DNA from: Bryobacterales bacterium
Lineage (GTDB): Bacteria; Acidobacteriota; Terriglobia; Bryobacterales; Bryobacteraceae
Direction: 5' to 3'
Assembly: GCA_020846745.1 (NCBI GenBank)
Contig: JADLDI010000150.1
Coordinates: 1 to 64,000 of the forward strand
DNA length: 64,000 nt
Every line of letters starts with the position of its first letter. Position 1 is the stretch's first letter. The notes under the pieces were generated by a model that saw only the letters and a list, made by a program, of their open reading frames with translations, was not told the origin of the DNA and did no database searches. Below, in pieces: positions 15,779 to 26,983 of this stretch. A program made the position numbers and the translations under genes.

Positions 15779-16957
15779 ATGCCGAAGAGAGTTGCGATTG
15801 TCGCTTCGATTTGGAAGTATTTATCTCACGCGCAGCATATCGGCGACCGGTTCCTGATCGGGTATCCGCGGGATGGCGAATGGCATAAGCCCGACGTGCA
15901 GGTGGTTTCGTTGTATGTCGACCAGAAGCCCGAAGGGGACCAGAGCGAGGCGCGAGCGAAAGAGTTCGGTTTCAAAGTGTACCCGACCATCGCGGAGACA
16001 CTGCGCTGCGGCGGCGATAAATTAGCGGTGGATGCCGTGCTGATCATCTGCGAGCACGGCGATTATCCGAACAACGAAAAGGGCCAGAAGCTATATCCAC
16101 GCTACGAGTTCTTTAAGCAGTGCGTGGATGTGTTTGAGAAAGACGGCCGCGCGGTACCGGTGTATAACGACAAGCATCTGTCCTATAGCTTCGAAAAAGC
16201 GAAGTGGATGGTGGACGCCGGCAAGCGGCTGAAGTTCCCGATGCTGGCGGGGAGTTCGCTGCCGGTGACATGGCGGCTTCCGGATTTGGAGTTACCGCTC
16301 GATTGTCAAATCGAAGAAGCCTTAATGGTGGGGGTGGGCGGGTCGGACCCGATGGACTATCACGCGCTGGAAGCGATGCAGTGCATGATCGAACGGCGGA
16401 AGGGCGGCGAGACCGGCATCAAAGCGGTGCAGATGATCGAAGGCGACGCGGTGTGGAAGGCGGGGGACGAAGGTAGGTACTCGAAGCGGCTGCTGGTTGG
16501 GGCGCTGTCGCGGAGCGATTCGCCGCTCGGGTTGACGCTCGAGGACGGGCGCGTGCAGGACCTGGTGGGCACGGGACAGTTACCGAAGCTGGTAAAGAAC
16601 CCGTCCGCTTACTTTATCGAGCATAACGACGGCTTGAGGTCGACGCTGCTGATGCTGAACGGCGCGGTGCGCGACTTTCTGTTTGCCGCCAAGGTGCGTG
16701 GTATGAGAGGCGTGCCGTCGTGCCAGTTTTTCCTGTCGCCGACGCCGAACGTGACATACTCGGCGTGCCTGGTGCGCGGGATCGACGACATGATCATGTC
16801 GGGCCGTGCGCCATATCCGGTGGAACGGACGCTGATTGTGAGCGGAATGCTCGAGTCATGCCTGACATCGAAAGTGCAGGGTCAAAAGCGATTGGAGACG
16901 CCGCACCTGAGCGTGAAGTACCGCGCGCCGAAAGAATCGCACCACGCGCGGACGTAA
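15779..16957 (+). CDS. Cytoplasmic protein of unknown function, tandem paralog 2
   Basis: A 392-residue homologue of the preceding gene, lacking the Tat-like leader: it begins MPKRVAIVASIWKYLSHAQHIGDRFL. Shared blocks are KLAVDAVLIICEHGDYP, RAVPVYNDKHLS, MLAGSSLPVTWR, MVGVGGSDPMDYHALEAMQCMIERRKGGE and FIEHNDGLRSTLLMLNGAV. The invariant His, Asp and Lys residues in these blocks are candidates for an active site. One copy is exported and one is not, which suggests two compartments or partners. Five bp separate the genes, so they form one operon. Confidence 0.75.
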   Translation: MPKRVAIVASIWKYLSHAQHIGDRFLIGYPRDGEWHKPDVQVVSLYVDQKPEGDQSEARAKEFGFKVYPTIAETLRCGGDKLAVDAVLIICEHGDYPNNEKGQKLYPRYEFFKQCVDVFEKDGRAVPVYNDKHLSYSFEKAKWMVDAGKRLKFPMLAGSSLPVTWRLPDLELPLDCQIEEALMVGVGGSDPMDYHALEAMQCMIERRKGGETGIKAVQMIEGDAVWKAGDEGRYSKRLLVGALSRSDSPLGLTLEDGRVQDLVGTGQLPKLVKNPSAYFIEHNDGLRSTLLMLNGAVRDFLFAAKVRGMRGVPSCQFFLSPTPNVTYSACLVRGIDDMIMSGRAPYPVERTLIVSGMLESCLTSKVQGQKRLETPHLSVKYRAPKESHHART

Positions 16958-16967
16958 GCCAGTAAGA

Positions 16968-17522
16968 CTAGCGGAGGAGCGCTGTCTCCGTGATGCCTTC
17001 GCCGTAGTGCACGCGCAACATTTTGCCCACGGGGTGGACCCAGATGCCGGTGCCGTCGGCGGGGACCTTGATGTGCTCGGGCCCGGGCACGTCGACATAT
17101 TTGCCGGGTTCCAGACCCTTCAAGAGTTTGCCGATGTGGACATGGGTGTGACACTGGGTACGATTGACCCGGCTGTTGTAGGCGAGCCCCCAATCGCCGC
17201 CCCAGAGCTCACGCGCTTTCTCGATGGCCGCTTTCCACAGCTTGATTTGGAGCGGGCGGGGCAATTTCTCGATGGCGCCGGAAGGGACGTAGGTTCGCGT
17301 GAGGGCGAGCCAGCGATTGGGCTTGCGCGGATTGATGTCTTTGAGGAAGAAGATCTCAGCAGACTCGGGTTGTTTGAGAGCCTCGCGGCACAGGCCGCAT
17401 TCGCGGGTGGCGAGCGTTTCCGGTTTGGCGAGGTCGCACGCGCAGTTGGAGACGTCGCCCAGCAAGGCGGAGGAGGCGGCAAGAGCGAAAGCACAGACAC
17501 CGAACCGGAACGGGAGAGACAT
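16968..17522 (-). CDS. CDP-diacylglycerol pyrophosphatase/HIT-like secreted protein
   Basis: A 184-residue protein starting at ATG 17522 (MSLPFRFGVCAFALAAS), with a signal peptide and an early Cys pair (CACDLAKPETLATRECGLC). The block NSRVNRTQCHTHVHIGKLL matches the HIT-superfamily His-x-His-x-His triad in the context seen in Cdh (CDP-diacylglycerol pyrophosphatase: NSRxGRxQxxxHIHI). It would hydrolyse a nucleotide-diphosphate bond in the periplasm; the substrate is uncertain because the remaining sequence diverges from Cdh. The frame is open further upstream, but the signal peptide fixes this start. It converges with paralog 2 with a 10-bp gap. Confidence 0.72.
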   Translation of the reverse strand: MSLPFRFGVCAFALAASSALLGDVSNCACDLAKPETLATRECGLCREALKQPESAEIFFLKDINPRKPNRWLALTRTYVPSGAIEKLPRPLQIKLWKAAIEKARELWGGDWGLAYNSRVNRTQCHTHVHIGKLLKGLEPGKYVDVPGPEHIKVPADGTGIWVHPVGKMLRVHYGEGITETALLR

Positions 17523-17534
17523 CCTAATCCGCTC

Positions 17535-17540
17535 ATTATA
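17535..17540 (-). promoter_or_regulatory. -10 element TATAAT for the CDH/HIT-like gene
   Basis: A perfect TATAAT on the minus strand, 12 nt before the ATG at 17522. No good -35 is seen. The 28-bp spacer to the divergent GT39 gene must hold both control regions. Confidence 0.45.
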
Positions 17541-17550
17541 CTGACTGAAG

Positions 17551-19014
17551 GTGAGAGAACGAGCGCTGGCGGCGTTGGCAATACTCTGGCCGGCGTTGTT
17601 GCTTTGGAAATTGGACGCATCGGGGTTGCTGTCGGTGGACGAGCCGCGGTATGCGGCGATCGGACGAGCGATGGCGGCGACGGGCAACTGGGTGACACCG
17701 ACGTTGTGGGGTACACCGTGGTTTGAAAAGCCGCCGCTACTGTTCTGGCTGATCGGCGGGGCGACGAAACTGGGATTGCAGGACGAGCTGGCGGCAAGAG
17801 TCCCGATAGCGCTGTTGTCGGCCGGTTTTCTCCTATTTTTCTTCCAAGAACTGAAGAATCTGTTTGGGCGGGAACTCGCGTTCCGGGCGACATCGATACT
17901 GGGAACGTCGGCCGGATGGTTCGCCTATTCGCAGGTGGCGGTGACCGATATTCCATTGGCGGTCAGCTTCTCGGTAGCGATGATGCTGTCGCTCGAATGG
18001 GCGGTGACGGACAGGGTTGCCAAGTTGCCGTGGCTGGCCGGTGTATTCTTCGGCCTGGCGATTCTGGCAAAAGCCGCGGTGCCCGTTGTGCTGGCGCTAC
18101 CGCTGCTTTACTGGGCGGGGCGGCGTTGGACCAAAGTGGTCGCACCGGTGTTGCTGGCGATCGCCGTGGCTGGGCCGTGGTACTGGCTGTGCTACCGGGC
18201 AAACGGGTGGCCGTTTATCGAGGAGTTGTTTCTGCGCCACCACCTGGCGCGGTTTGTATCGGGCGAAACGTTGCATCAGCGGCCGCTGTGGTTTTACGTA
18301 CCGGTATTGGCGGCTGGGCTTTTTCCATGGACGCCGGTGGCGGCGGGAATACAATGGCGGGAGCTGTGGACGGACCGGAGGTTGCGCTTCTTTCTGCTGT
18401 GGTTCGGGTGGGGCTTCTTGTTTCTTTCGCTGTCTTCGGGGAAACTGCCGGGATATATGCTGCCGCTGTTTCCGGGGGCCGCCGTTTTGCTGGCCACGAC
18501 GATCGACCGGATTAGAGGGGCTTTAGCGATGGTTCCGGCTTTAGCGGTGGCAGTGATGCCGGCGGTAGTAGCAGTGGTTCCGGTAGCTCTAGACCGTGGG
18601 CTGACGCGGGCGACTCACGTGTGGAGTCCGGCGATCGGGTGGGGACTTGGCGGGGGGATTGTGGTGGGGCTTGTGGCGATGCGCCTGGTTGGTGTGCGAA
18701 CGCGGTTCGCATTCGCGCTGGCGACCGTGGCGGCGGTTCTTGTCCTCGCCAAGCCGCTGCTTCTCGGTGGGTTGGACCAATCGGCATCGGCGCGACGAGA
18801 GGCCGCGGCCCTTAAAGAGAGCCTTAACCGTTTGGGCAATCCGTTTGTGTGTAGAGGCGATTTGCGGCGGACTTGGGAATACCAACTTCAGTATTATTTG
18901 GGTCCGATACCGGCGTGTCCGGAGTCCACGAAGGAGTTGCGATTGGAAAGTAGTCCGAGCGGCGAACTGGTGCTGCGCCGGTTGGACCAGGAATTCGCCC
19001 GCATAAAGAATTGA
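17551..19014 (+). CDS. GT39-type membrane glycosyltransferase (ArnT/PMT superfamily)
   Basis: A 487-residue polytopic protein with about a dozen hydrophobic helices. The first periplasmic loop has the family Asp-Glu motif in LLSVDEPRYAAIGRAM (D30, E31), followed by GNWVTPTLWGTPWFEKPPLLFWL, which is highly conserved in dolichyl/undecaprenyl-phosphate-mannose-type glycosyltransferases. It moves a sugar from a polyprenyl-phosphate donor to an envelope acceptor such as lipid A or a protein; acceptor unknown. Start GTG at 17551. The C-terminal ~90 residues are soluble, with a Cys pair. A stem-loop directly follows the stop. Confidence 0.88.
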   Translation: MRERALAALAILWPALLLWKLDASGLLSVDEPRYAAIGRAMAATGNWVTPTLWGTPWFEKPPLLFWLIGGATKLGLQDELAARVPIALLSAGFLLFFFQELKNLFGRELAFRATSILGTSAGWFAYSQVAVTDIPLAVSFSVAMMLSLEWAVTDRVAKLPWLAGVFFGLAILAKAAVPVVLALPLLYWAGRRWTKVVAPVLLAIAVAGPWYWLCYRANGWPFIEELFLRHHLARFVSGETLHQRPLWFYVPVLAAGLFPWTPVAAGIQWRELWTDRRLRFFLLWFGWGFLFLSLSSGKLPGYMLPLFPGAAVLLATTIDRIRGALAMVPALAVAVMPAVVAVVPVALDRGLTRATHVWSPAIGWGLGGGIVVGLVAMRLVGVRTRFAFALATVAAVLVLAKPLLLGGLDQSASARREAAALKESLNRLGNPFVCRGDLRRTWEYQLQYYLGPIPACPESTKELRLESSPSGELVLRRLDQEFARIKN

Positions 19015-19040
19015 CCCCTCCAACCGGGAGATTGGAGGGG
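19015..19040. terminator. 9-bp hairpin between convergent genes
   Basis: CCCCTCCAA (19015-19023), an 8-nt loop and TTGGAGGGG (19032-19040) form a perfect stem right after the GT39 stop and 27 bp before the PEP-CTERM gene's stop. No T-run is present on either side, so it may be a bidirectional 3'-end structure rather than a classical terminator. Confidence 0.6.
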
Positions 19041-19067
19041 CCGCAAAACCAGTCGATCAAAACGGAT

Positions 19068-19757
19068 TTACGATTTGCGCTTCCAACGGCGCGAGGCGAA
19101 AATTCCCAGCAATCCGGTAGCTCCGAGAACCCAGGTAGAGGGTTCCGGGATGGCCGGCTGGAACGTGGTTACGGTTTGTGTACCGCCGTCGATGACCGCG
19201 GAGTTACCTAAGGTGTAGAAGATGGCGTCGGTGCTGATGACCAAGGCGGCCGAGGTTTCGCCCGGCTTGATCTTGGCGGTGGCATCGGGTGGGCGGAACG
19301 AGAAGCCAACGACGCTCTGATCGATGTTGCCGTCAGAGGTGATCGGCTGTTTGGTGCCAGTGGTCCAGGCAAGGCCGGGCAAGGCCCCACCATCAAACAT
19401 GAAGCCGACCCAAGTCTGAAAGCCGACGAAGCTGGTATTGGTCTCTCGCGCGATTTCGGTTGCCGAGGTGGAATCGTTGGTAACCTGATACCAGAAATCG
19501 AGCGTCCCGTTGGGGTTGCGGTACACGGCTGATCGCAGGACGCCGCTAGTAGTGCCGGCCGTGGTGGTGAAAGAGTAAAGCTCATCCCGAGACGCCAGAA
19601 GCGTTCCGAAATCAGTTGCCGACACCATGCCAGGGGCAAGGGTATCGAGCGGAAGCAACTCAACGGTGCCGGCGAGCGGGATGAAAGCTCCGAAAGCCGA
19701 CGGCGCGAGTGTCAGAAAAGCAAAAAGCGAGGCAGCAGTAACACTCCTCCGAAACAT
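19068..19757 (-). CDS. PEP-CTERM sorting-domain surface protein
   Basis: A 229-residue exported protein: signal peptide MFRRSVTAASLFAFLTLAPSAFG, a ~170-residue beta-rich body, and a C-terminal sorting signal with IPEPSTW, a hydrophobic helix (VLGATGLLGIFA) and an Arg/Lys tail (SRRWKRKS). This is the exosortase-recognised PEP-CTERM arrangement, so the protein is cut after the motif and attached to the cell surface or exopolysaccharide. No exosortase gene lies in the window. GGAGG lies 6 nt before the ATG. The upstream region has several small inverted repeats. Confidence 0.88.
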   Translation of the reverse strand: MFRRSVTAASLFAFLTLAPSAFGAFIPLAGTVELLPLDTLAPGMVSATDFGTLLASRDELYSFTTTAGTTSGVLRSAVYRNPNGTLDFWYQVTNDSTSATEIARETNTSFVGFQTWVGFMFDGGALPGLAWTTGTKQPITSDGNIDQSVVGFSFRPPDATAKIKPGETSAALVISTDAIFYTLGNSAVIDGGTQTVTTFQPAIPEPSTWVLGATGLLGIFASRRWKRKS

Positions 19758-20253
19758 AAACCCTCCGTAATTCTCAATTTGCGCTTACAACGTTGGCAAC
19801 GTACACGGGGTAAAACCCTTACCTCGACAGTAAGGCAGGAAGAGAACGAAAGCAATACGGTTCGAACCATACCGACAACGGTTTCTGGGACATGAGTGCA
19901 AAGCTGTACATTGGGACCGCCGAAGCCGTATAAGTACAAATAGATACACTTTCCGGGCAGCGAAATGGTATCAAAAGAACCTTCAAAAGCGCTATGAGAA
20001 TTAGCATCCGGCGAATCCAAAAAAATGAAATTTCTGTCTTGCGCGGGGACGCGTGAGAAGCGTATTCTGGTTCTTCGATCCGCTCCATAATCCAGACGGT
20101 CGACGTTGTTCTGGCCGGCAGACAGTGGAATTTAGAATCGAAAAATAGCAGAACGATCGGCGGGCACGAGGGTACTGAGCCGATGGCATCAGCACCAAGG
20201 TGCAAACCACCGACACAACTGCGCGTCCCCAAAAAGTTGAGACGAAAGGAAAA
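19758..20253. other. Divergent intergenic region with small inverted repeats
   Basis: The 496-base, relatively AT-rich spacer has no convincing gene. Near the PEP-CTERM start are ACGTT-GGC-AACGT (19790-19802) and CCTTAC-N7-GTAAGG (19817-19835), the latter preceded by a GGGGTAAAACCC string. Near the plus-strand gene, ATCGGC (20156-20161) pairs with GCCGAT (20179-20184), followed by a GCAC-CAAG-GTGC hairpin (20192-20203). These may be protein-binding or RNA elements; I match none to a known riboswitch. Confidence 0.4.
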
Positions 20254-21966
20254 ATGAGCAAAGTCTTACAGACTACGTGTGTTTCTCTGTTTTCCATGGT
20301 GGCGCTGACCCTGGTGGGAACGACGGCGATGGCTCAGCCGTATGCTTACGTAGCAAATTTACAGGGTAATAACATAAGCGTTGTCGACACTCGTACGAAC
20401 CGGGTGGCAAAGACGGTTTCAGCGAGAATCGCTCCGGTGGCACTGGCGGCGACGAAGGACGGTTCGATACTGGTAGCCGCGCTACAGGCTTCGAATGCAG
20501 TATCTTTCTATCGGACATCGGACATGGCCCTGCTCGGGACCGTGTCAGTTGGGGTAAAGCCAGTACAGGTTGGCATCACCCCGGACGATCAATATGCATA
20601 TATAGTAAATCAGGCCTCTAACTCCGTAACTGTGATCGACATCGACACACGATCGGCAGTGGCGACGATTCCGGTGGCGACGTATCCGAATGGAATCGAT
20701 TTCACACCCGATGGGTCGAAGGCGATCGTGGGTTCGGAATTCGGACGCGGGGTACAGGTGATCAACACGGCCACGCGTTCGGTGATCAAGTCGTTTCCGA
20801 CCGGCGCCGGGCCCGTCAGCGTGGCGGTAGCCGCGAATGGCTGGACGCTGTACGTGGCGAACCAGTACAGCGGCACGGTTACGGTGCACGATCTGAATTC
20901 CGGCGCTTTGCTAGACACCATCACCGGGCTAGCCATGCCGAGGTCGGTCGCATTAAATCCGCGCGGCACCCGGCTACTGGTAGCAAACATGAACGGCGCG
21001 TCCGCATCTATTGTCGATACCGCAACTAATAATGTCATAGGTAAGATTGCAGCTGGTTCACTGCCGTCAGGGGTGGCCATCTCTCCGGACGGCTCTCGTG
21101 TGTACATTACAAACGCGAACGATTACACGATGACGGTGGCGGATATCGGCGGCAATGTAGTCGCCGGCATATCGATGGTCGGCATCTACCCATCCGCCGT
21201 GGTAATTCCCGGTTCGAGCGTCATTGCCAATCCGTCGACGCCGCCTCCCGCCGCGGAGCCGGTCTGCAGCTATAGCTTGAGCCAATCGAGCGTATCGCTC
21301 GCGGCAACCGGCGGTAGCGCGACGATTACGGTGACCACAAACGCGGGATGTCCATGGAGTGCGACGGAAGACTCAGGCTGGATTTCATTTACCGGAAATC
21401 CGGCGAATAGTGGATCAGGTTCGGTGGGCATTTCCGTGGGTCCGAATGTTGGGCCGGCTCGCAGCGCCAACATAACGGTAGCCGGACGCACATATACGGT
21501 GAACCAGGCGGCGATTCCGCTGCCGACATTCAGCGCGATCCGGGTCAACTCAGGCGGTCCAACGTACGTCGACGGCCTAGGGCGAACCTGGGCGGCGGAT
21601 GAGGACGGTCCACGGGTCTCCACCACAGCAGCGATTGCGGGTAACCCTGCCGATGCAGCCTTGTATCAGAAGGAGCGGTATTCGACGCAAGCGGTGCGGT
21701 ACAGTTTCAGCGTTCCGAACGGGAACTACAACGTAAAGTTGAAGTTCGCCGAGATCTACCTGACCAAGATCGGCAGCCGTGTGATGGATATCAGCATCAA
21801 CGGTCAGGCGGTAGCTCGCGGATTAGACATACTGTCGGAAACGCGAGATCCTTTCGTGCCGCTCGATAAGGTGTATCCGGTGAACGTTTCGGGCGGATCG
21901 ATCTCGATCGAGATCACCGCAAGCAATGGATCGCCGAAGGTTAACGCGGTTGAAATCACTCAGTAA
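20254..21966 (+). CDS. Secreted YVTN beta-propeller protein with BACON and malectin domains
   Basis: A 570-residue protein starting at ATG 20254, with GAAAGGA just upstream and a signal peptide cut at AMA-QP (about residue 26). Residues ~30-320 form YVTN/SMP-30-like propeller repeats of ~42 residues (for example YVANLQGNNISVVDTRTNRV). Residues ~350-425 are a BACON domain (CSYSLSQSSVSLAATGGS ending YTVNQA). Residues ~430-570 are a malectin-like carbohydrate-binding domain (IRVNSGGPTYVDGLGRTWAAD to NAVEITQ). It is probably a glycan-binding cell-surface protein. In-frame codons extend upstream, but the SD and signal peptide favour this start. A strong terminator follows. Confidence 0.85.
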   Translation: MSKVLQTTCVSLFSMVALTLVGTTAMAQPYAYVANLQGNNISVVDTRTNRVAKTVSARIAPVALAATKDGSILVAALQASNAVSFYRTSDMALLGTVSVGVKPVQVGITPDDQYAYIVNQASNSVTVIDIDTRSAVATIPVATYPNGIDFTPDGSKAIVGSEFGRGVQVINTATRSVIKSFPTGAGPVSVAVAANGWTLYVANQYSGTVTVHDLNSGALLDTITGLAMPRSVALNPRGTRLLVANMNGASASIVDTATNNVIGKIAAGSLPSGVAISPDGSRVYITNANDYTMTVADIGGNVVAGISMVGIYPSAVVIPGSSVIANPSTPPPAAEPVCSYSLSQSSVSLAATGGSATITVTTNAGCPWSATEDSGWISFTGNPANSGSGSVGISVGPNVGPARSANITVAGRTYTVNQAAIPLPTFSAIRVNSGGPTYVDGLGRTWAADEDGPRVSTTAAIAGNPADAALYQKERYSTQAVRYSFSVPNGNYNVKLKFAEIYLTKIGSRVMDISINGQAVARGLDILSETRDPFVPLDKVYPVNVSGGSISIEITASNGSPKVNAVEITQ

Positions 21967-21990
21967 GGCAATAGCCCTTTAGGAAACGAA

Positions 21991-22025
21991 AGAGGCGGGT
22001 CCGGGTACCCGCCTCTTGTTTTTTT
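21991..22025 (+). terminator. Strong rho-independent terminator
   Basis: AGAGGCGGGT (21991-22000), a 6-nt loop and ACCCGCCTCT (22007-22016) form a perfect 10-bp stem followed by TG and seven T. It ends the propeller-BACON-malectin transcript and abuts the stop of the convergent DUF1501 gene. On the minus strand it lacks the T-run. Confidence 0.92.
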
Positions 22026-22026
22026 G

Positions 22027-23398
22027 TCAGGCCAGGATATCTTTCACCACGTCGCCGGAAATACCGGTCAGCCGCACGTCGAGGCCCTGGTACTTTACTG
22101 TCAGCCGCTTGTGATCGATGCCGAGCAGATACAGCATGGTCGCGTGTAAGTCATGCACGCTGACCGGATTTTCCGCGGCAGCATAACCCAACTCGTCTGT
22201 AGACCCGTACGCTAACCCGCCCTTCACGCCGCCGCCGGCCAGCAGGTAGGAAAACCCTTTGATGTGATGATCGCGGCCGTCGCCGCCTTGCGACATGGGC
22301 GTGCGGCCGAATTCGCCGCCCCAAACGATGAGCGTGTCTTTCAGCATGTCGCGCTCTTTGAGGTCGCGAATGAGCGCCGCGGTGGGCTTATCCACTTCCT
22401 GCGACTTCAAAGCGACGTTCGCTTTAACGCCTCCGTGATGGTCCCAGTCGCGATGATAGAGCTGAATAAAGCGGACGCCGCGTTCGGCCAGGCGCCGCGC
22501 CAGGAGACAGTTAGAGGCGTAGGCGCCATCGCCGGGGTTGGCTCCGTAGGACTCCAGCACCTTCGCGGGCTCTTTTGAGAGGTCCATCAACTCCGGCACC
22601 GAGGTTTGCATGCGGAACGCCATCTCATACTGGGCGATGCGCGTTTGGATTTCAGGATCGCGTAGCGTCTGATACTCCAGCCGGTGAATCGCGTTGATGG
22701 CTTCGACGGACTGCTTCTGCAGGCCAGTGGCGACGCCGTTTGGATTGCGAATGTATAAGACGGGATCGCCGATGGAGTTGAGCTTCACGCCCTGGAACCG
22801 GCTCGGCAACATGCCGGCGGACCATTGGCGGGCCGCAATCGGCTGCATCTGACCACCTTTGCCTTGGGACATCAGCAGGACGAAGCCCGGCAGGTTCTCG
22901 GTGTCAGCACCTAGTCCGTACAGTACCCAGGAACCCATGGACGGCCGCCCAGCGATGATCGAACCGGTGTTCATGAGGGTATGAGCGGGGTCGTGATTGA
23001 TCTGCTCGGTCCACATCGACCGGATGATGCACATGTCGTCCACCACCGAACCCATGTGCGGGAACAGGTCGCACATGTCGATGCCGGCTTGGCCGAACTT
23101 CTTGAACGTGTGCTGCGGCCCGTAGCAAACCAGGGGACGCCCCTGGAGTTGCGCGATCTGCTGGCCCTTGGTGAACGTCTCGGGCATGGGCTTGCCGTGC
23201 ATTTCGGCGAGCTTTGGCTTGGGGTCGAAGGTTTCCAGGTGCGACGGTCCGCCGGCCTGATACAGGAAGATGACGCGCTTCGCCTTTGGCGGAAAATGGA
23301 GCGGCTCCACCGCGCCTCGAGCAGCGCCGTGGACCGACCTTAGAGCGATGAGACCAAAGCCCGCGGCGGCTCGCGACAAGAACGCCCGGCGGCAAATC

Positions 23399-23421
<23 letters not shown>
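22027..23421 (-). CDS. DUF1501 (sulfatase-fold) Tat-exported protein
   Basis: A 464-residue protein with a twin-arginine leader (ICRRAFLSRAAAGFGLIAL). The mature part has the DUF1501 hallmarks: AKRVIFLYQAGGPSHLETFDPKP near the N-terminus, DHHGGVKANVALKSQEVDKPTAALI, LIVWGGEFGRTP, GRDHHIKGFSYLLAGGGVKGG, and the C-terminal VHDLHATMLYLLGIDHKRL. The family has an alkaline-phosphatase/sulfatase-like fold and almost always accompanies a DUF1549/DUF1553 cytochrome, as here, where the genes overlap by 23 bp. Function is not established; a role in polysaccharide or sulfated glycan breakdown is commonly suspected. Confidence 0.92.
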
Positions 23422-26389
<2,968 letters not shown>

Positions 26390-26394
26390 CGTTT

Positions 26395-26448
26395 CTTGAT
26401 TGTAAAACTGGTCTTGATTGTAAAACTGGTCTTGATTGTAAATCCGGT
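26395..26448. repeat. Three 18-nt tandem repeats in a divergent promoter region
   Basis: The unit CTTGATTGTAAAACTGGT occurs at 26395-26412 and 26413-26430 exactly, and at 26431-26448 with two changes. On the minus strand each unit carries TACAAT, a good -10 hexamer, so the cytochrome gene starting at 26389 has three -10-like elements at 18-nt intervals. Copy-number change here could tune expression. Confidence 0.8.
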
Positions 26449-26471
26449 TAGTTGAGGAGGGGCGCGTGAAA

Positions 26472-26492
26472 TCACTTGCAATTTGCAAGTGA
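26472..26492. promoter_or_regulatory. Palindromic operator, probable HxlR binding site
   Basis: TCACTTGCAA and TTGCAAGTGA are separated by one base: a perfect 10-bp inverted repeat, 19 nt upstream of the hxlR-type gene. The ACTT...AAGT layout fits sites bound by HxlR/MarR-type winged-helix dimers. It covers the likely -35 and spacer of the plus-strand promoter (TTGCAA 26476-26481, 16 nt, GATAAT 26498-26503), so autorepression is the simplest reading. Confidence 0.75.
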
Positions 26493-26511
26493 CTGATGAT
26501 AATGTAGACGC

Positions 26512-26976
26512 ATGTCCGGGAAGGCGCGGGGAGTACGTCGATCCGGCTGCCCTGTGAGCGTGTCGCTGGAGATATTCGGCGACCGCTGGTCACTGTTGGT
26601 CATCCGCGACCTGATGGTGCGCGGCTATCGGACGTTCAAGGAATTTCAGGGCTCGGGCGAAGGTATCGCCACCAACATCCTGGCCGACCGTTTGGCGAGG
26701 TTGGAGGAGGCGGGGATCATTGTGTCGGAGACGGACACCGTCGATGGACGGAAGGTGAACTACCGGTTAACGGAGAAAGGAATCGATCTGGCGCCGACGA
26801 TGCTGGAGTTGTTGGTCTGGGCAGCACGCCACGAGAACACGGGAGCGCCATGCAGCGTGATCGAGCAGATGTACAGCCGCCGGGAAGCGTTTCTGGCGGA
26901 AGTGCGGCGGCGCTGGCAGGCGGACGATCGGACCCCTCTGATACCGCGGTTCACGAAAACAAAGCCAAAGGAGTAA
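26512..26976 (+). CDS. HxlR-family winged-helix transcriptional regulator
   Basis: A 154-residue regulator with the HxlR signature RRSGCPVSVSLEIFGDRWSLLVIRDLM, including the conserved N-terminal Cys that in related proteins senses electrophiles or redox state. The recognition helix region is FKEFQGSGEGIATNILADRLARLEEAG and the wing is DGRKVNYRLTEKGIDL. The ATG lies only 8 nt after a GATAAT -10, so the mRNA is probably leaderless. A perfect palindrome overlaps this promoter. Its gene is followed after 7 bp by a BNR-propeller gene and then a MoaD-like gene, which are the likely regulon together with the divergent cytochrome/DUF1501 pair. Confidence 0.92.
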   Translation: MSGKARGVRRSGCPVSVSLEIFGDRWSLLVIRDLMVRGYRTFKEFQGSGEGIATNILADRLARLEEAGIIVSETDTVDGRKVNYRLTEKGIDLAPTMLELLVWAARHENTGAPCSVIEQMYSRREAFLAEVRRRWQADDRTPLIPRFTKTKPKE

Positions 26977-26983
26977 TCTCAGA

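Noticed and set aside
20145..20250. Possible c-di-GMP-type riboswitch upstream of the propeller gene
   Set aside because: A hairpin and a GCAAACC-like string are present, but the conserved cores of the class are not; kept only as unexplained secondary structure.
26395..26448. CRISPR repeat array
   Set aside because: Units are 18 nt, directly adjacent without spacers, and no cas gene is near.
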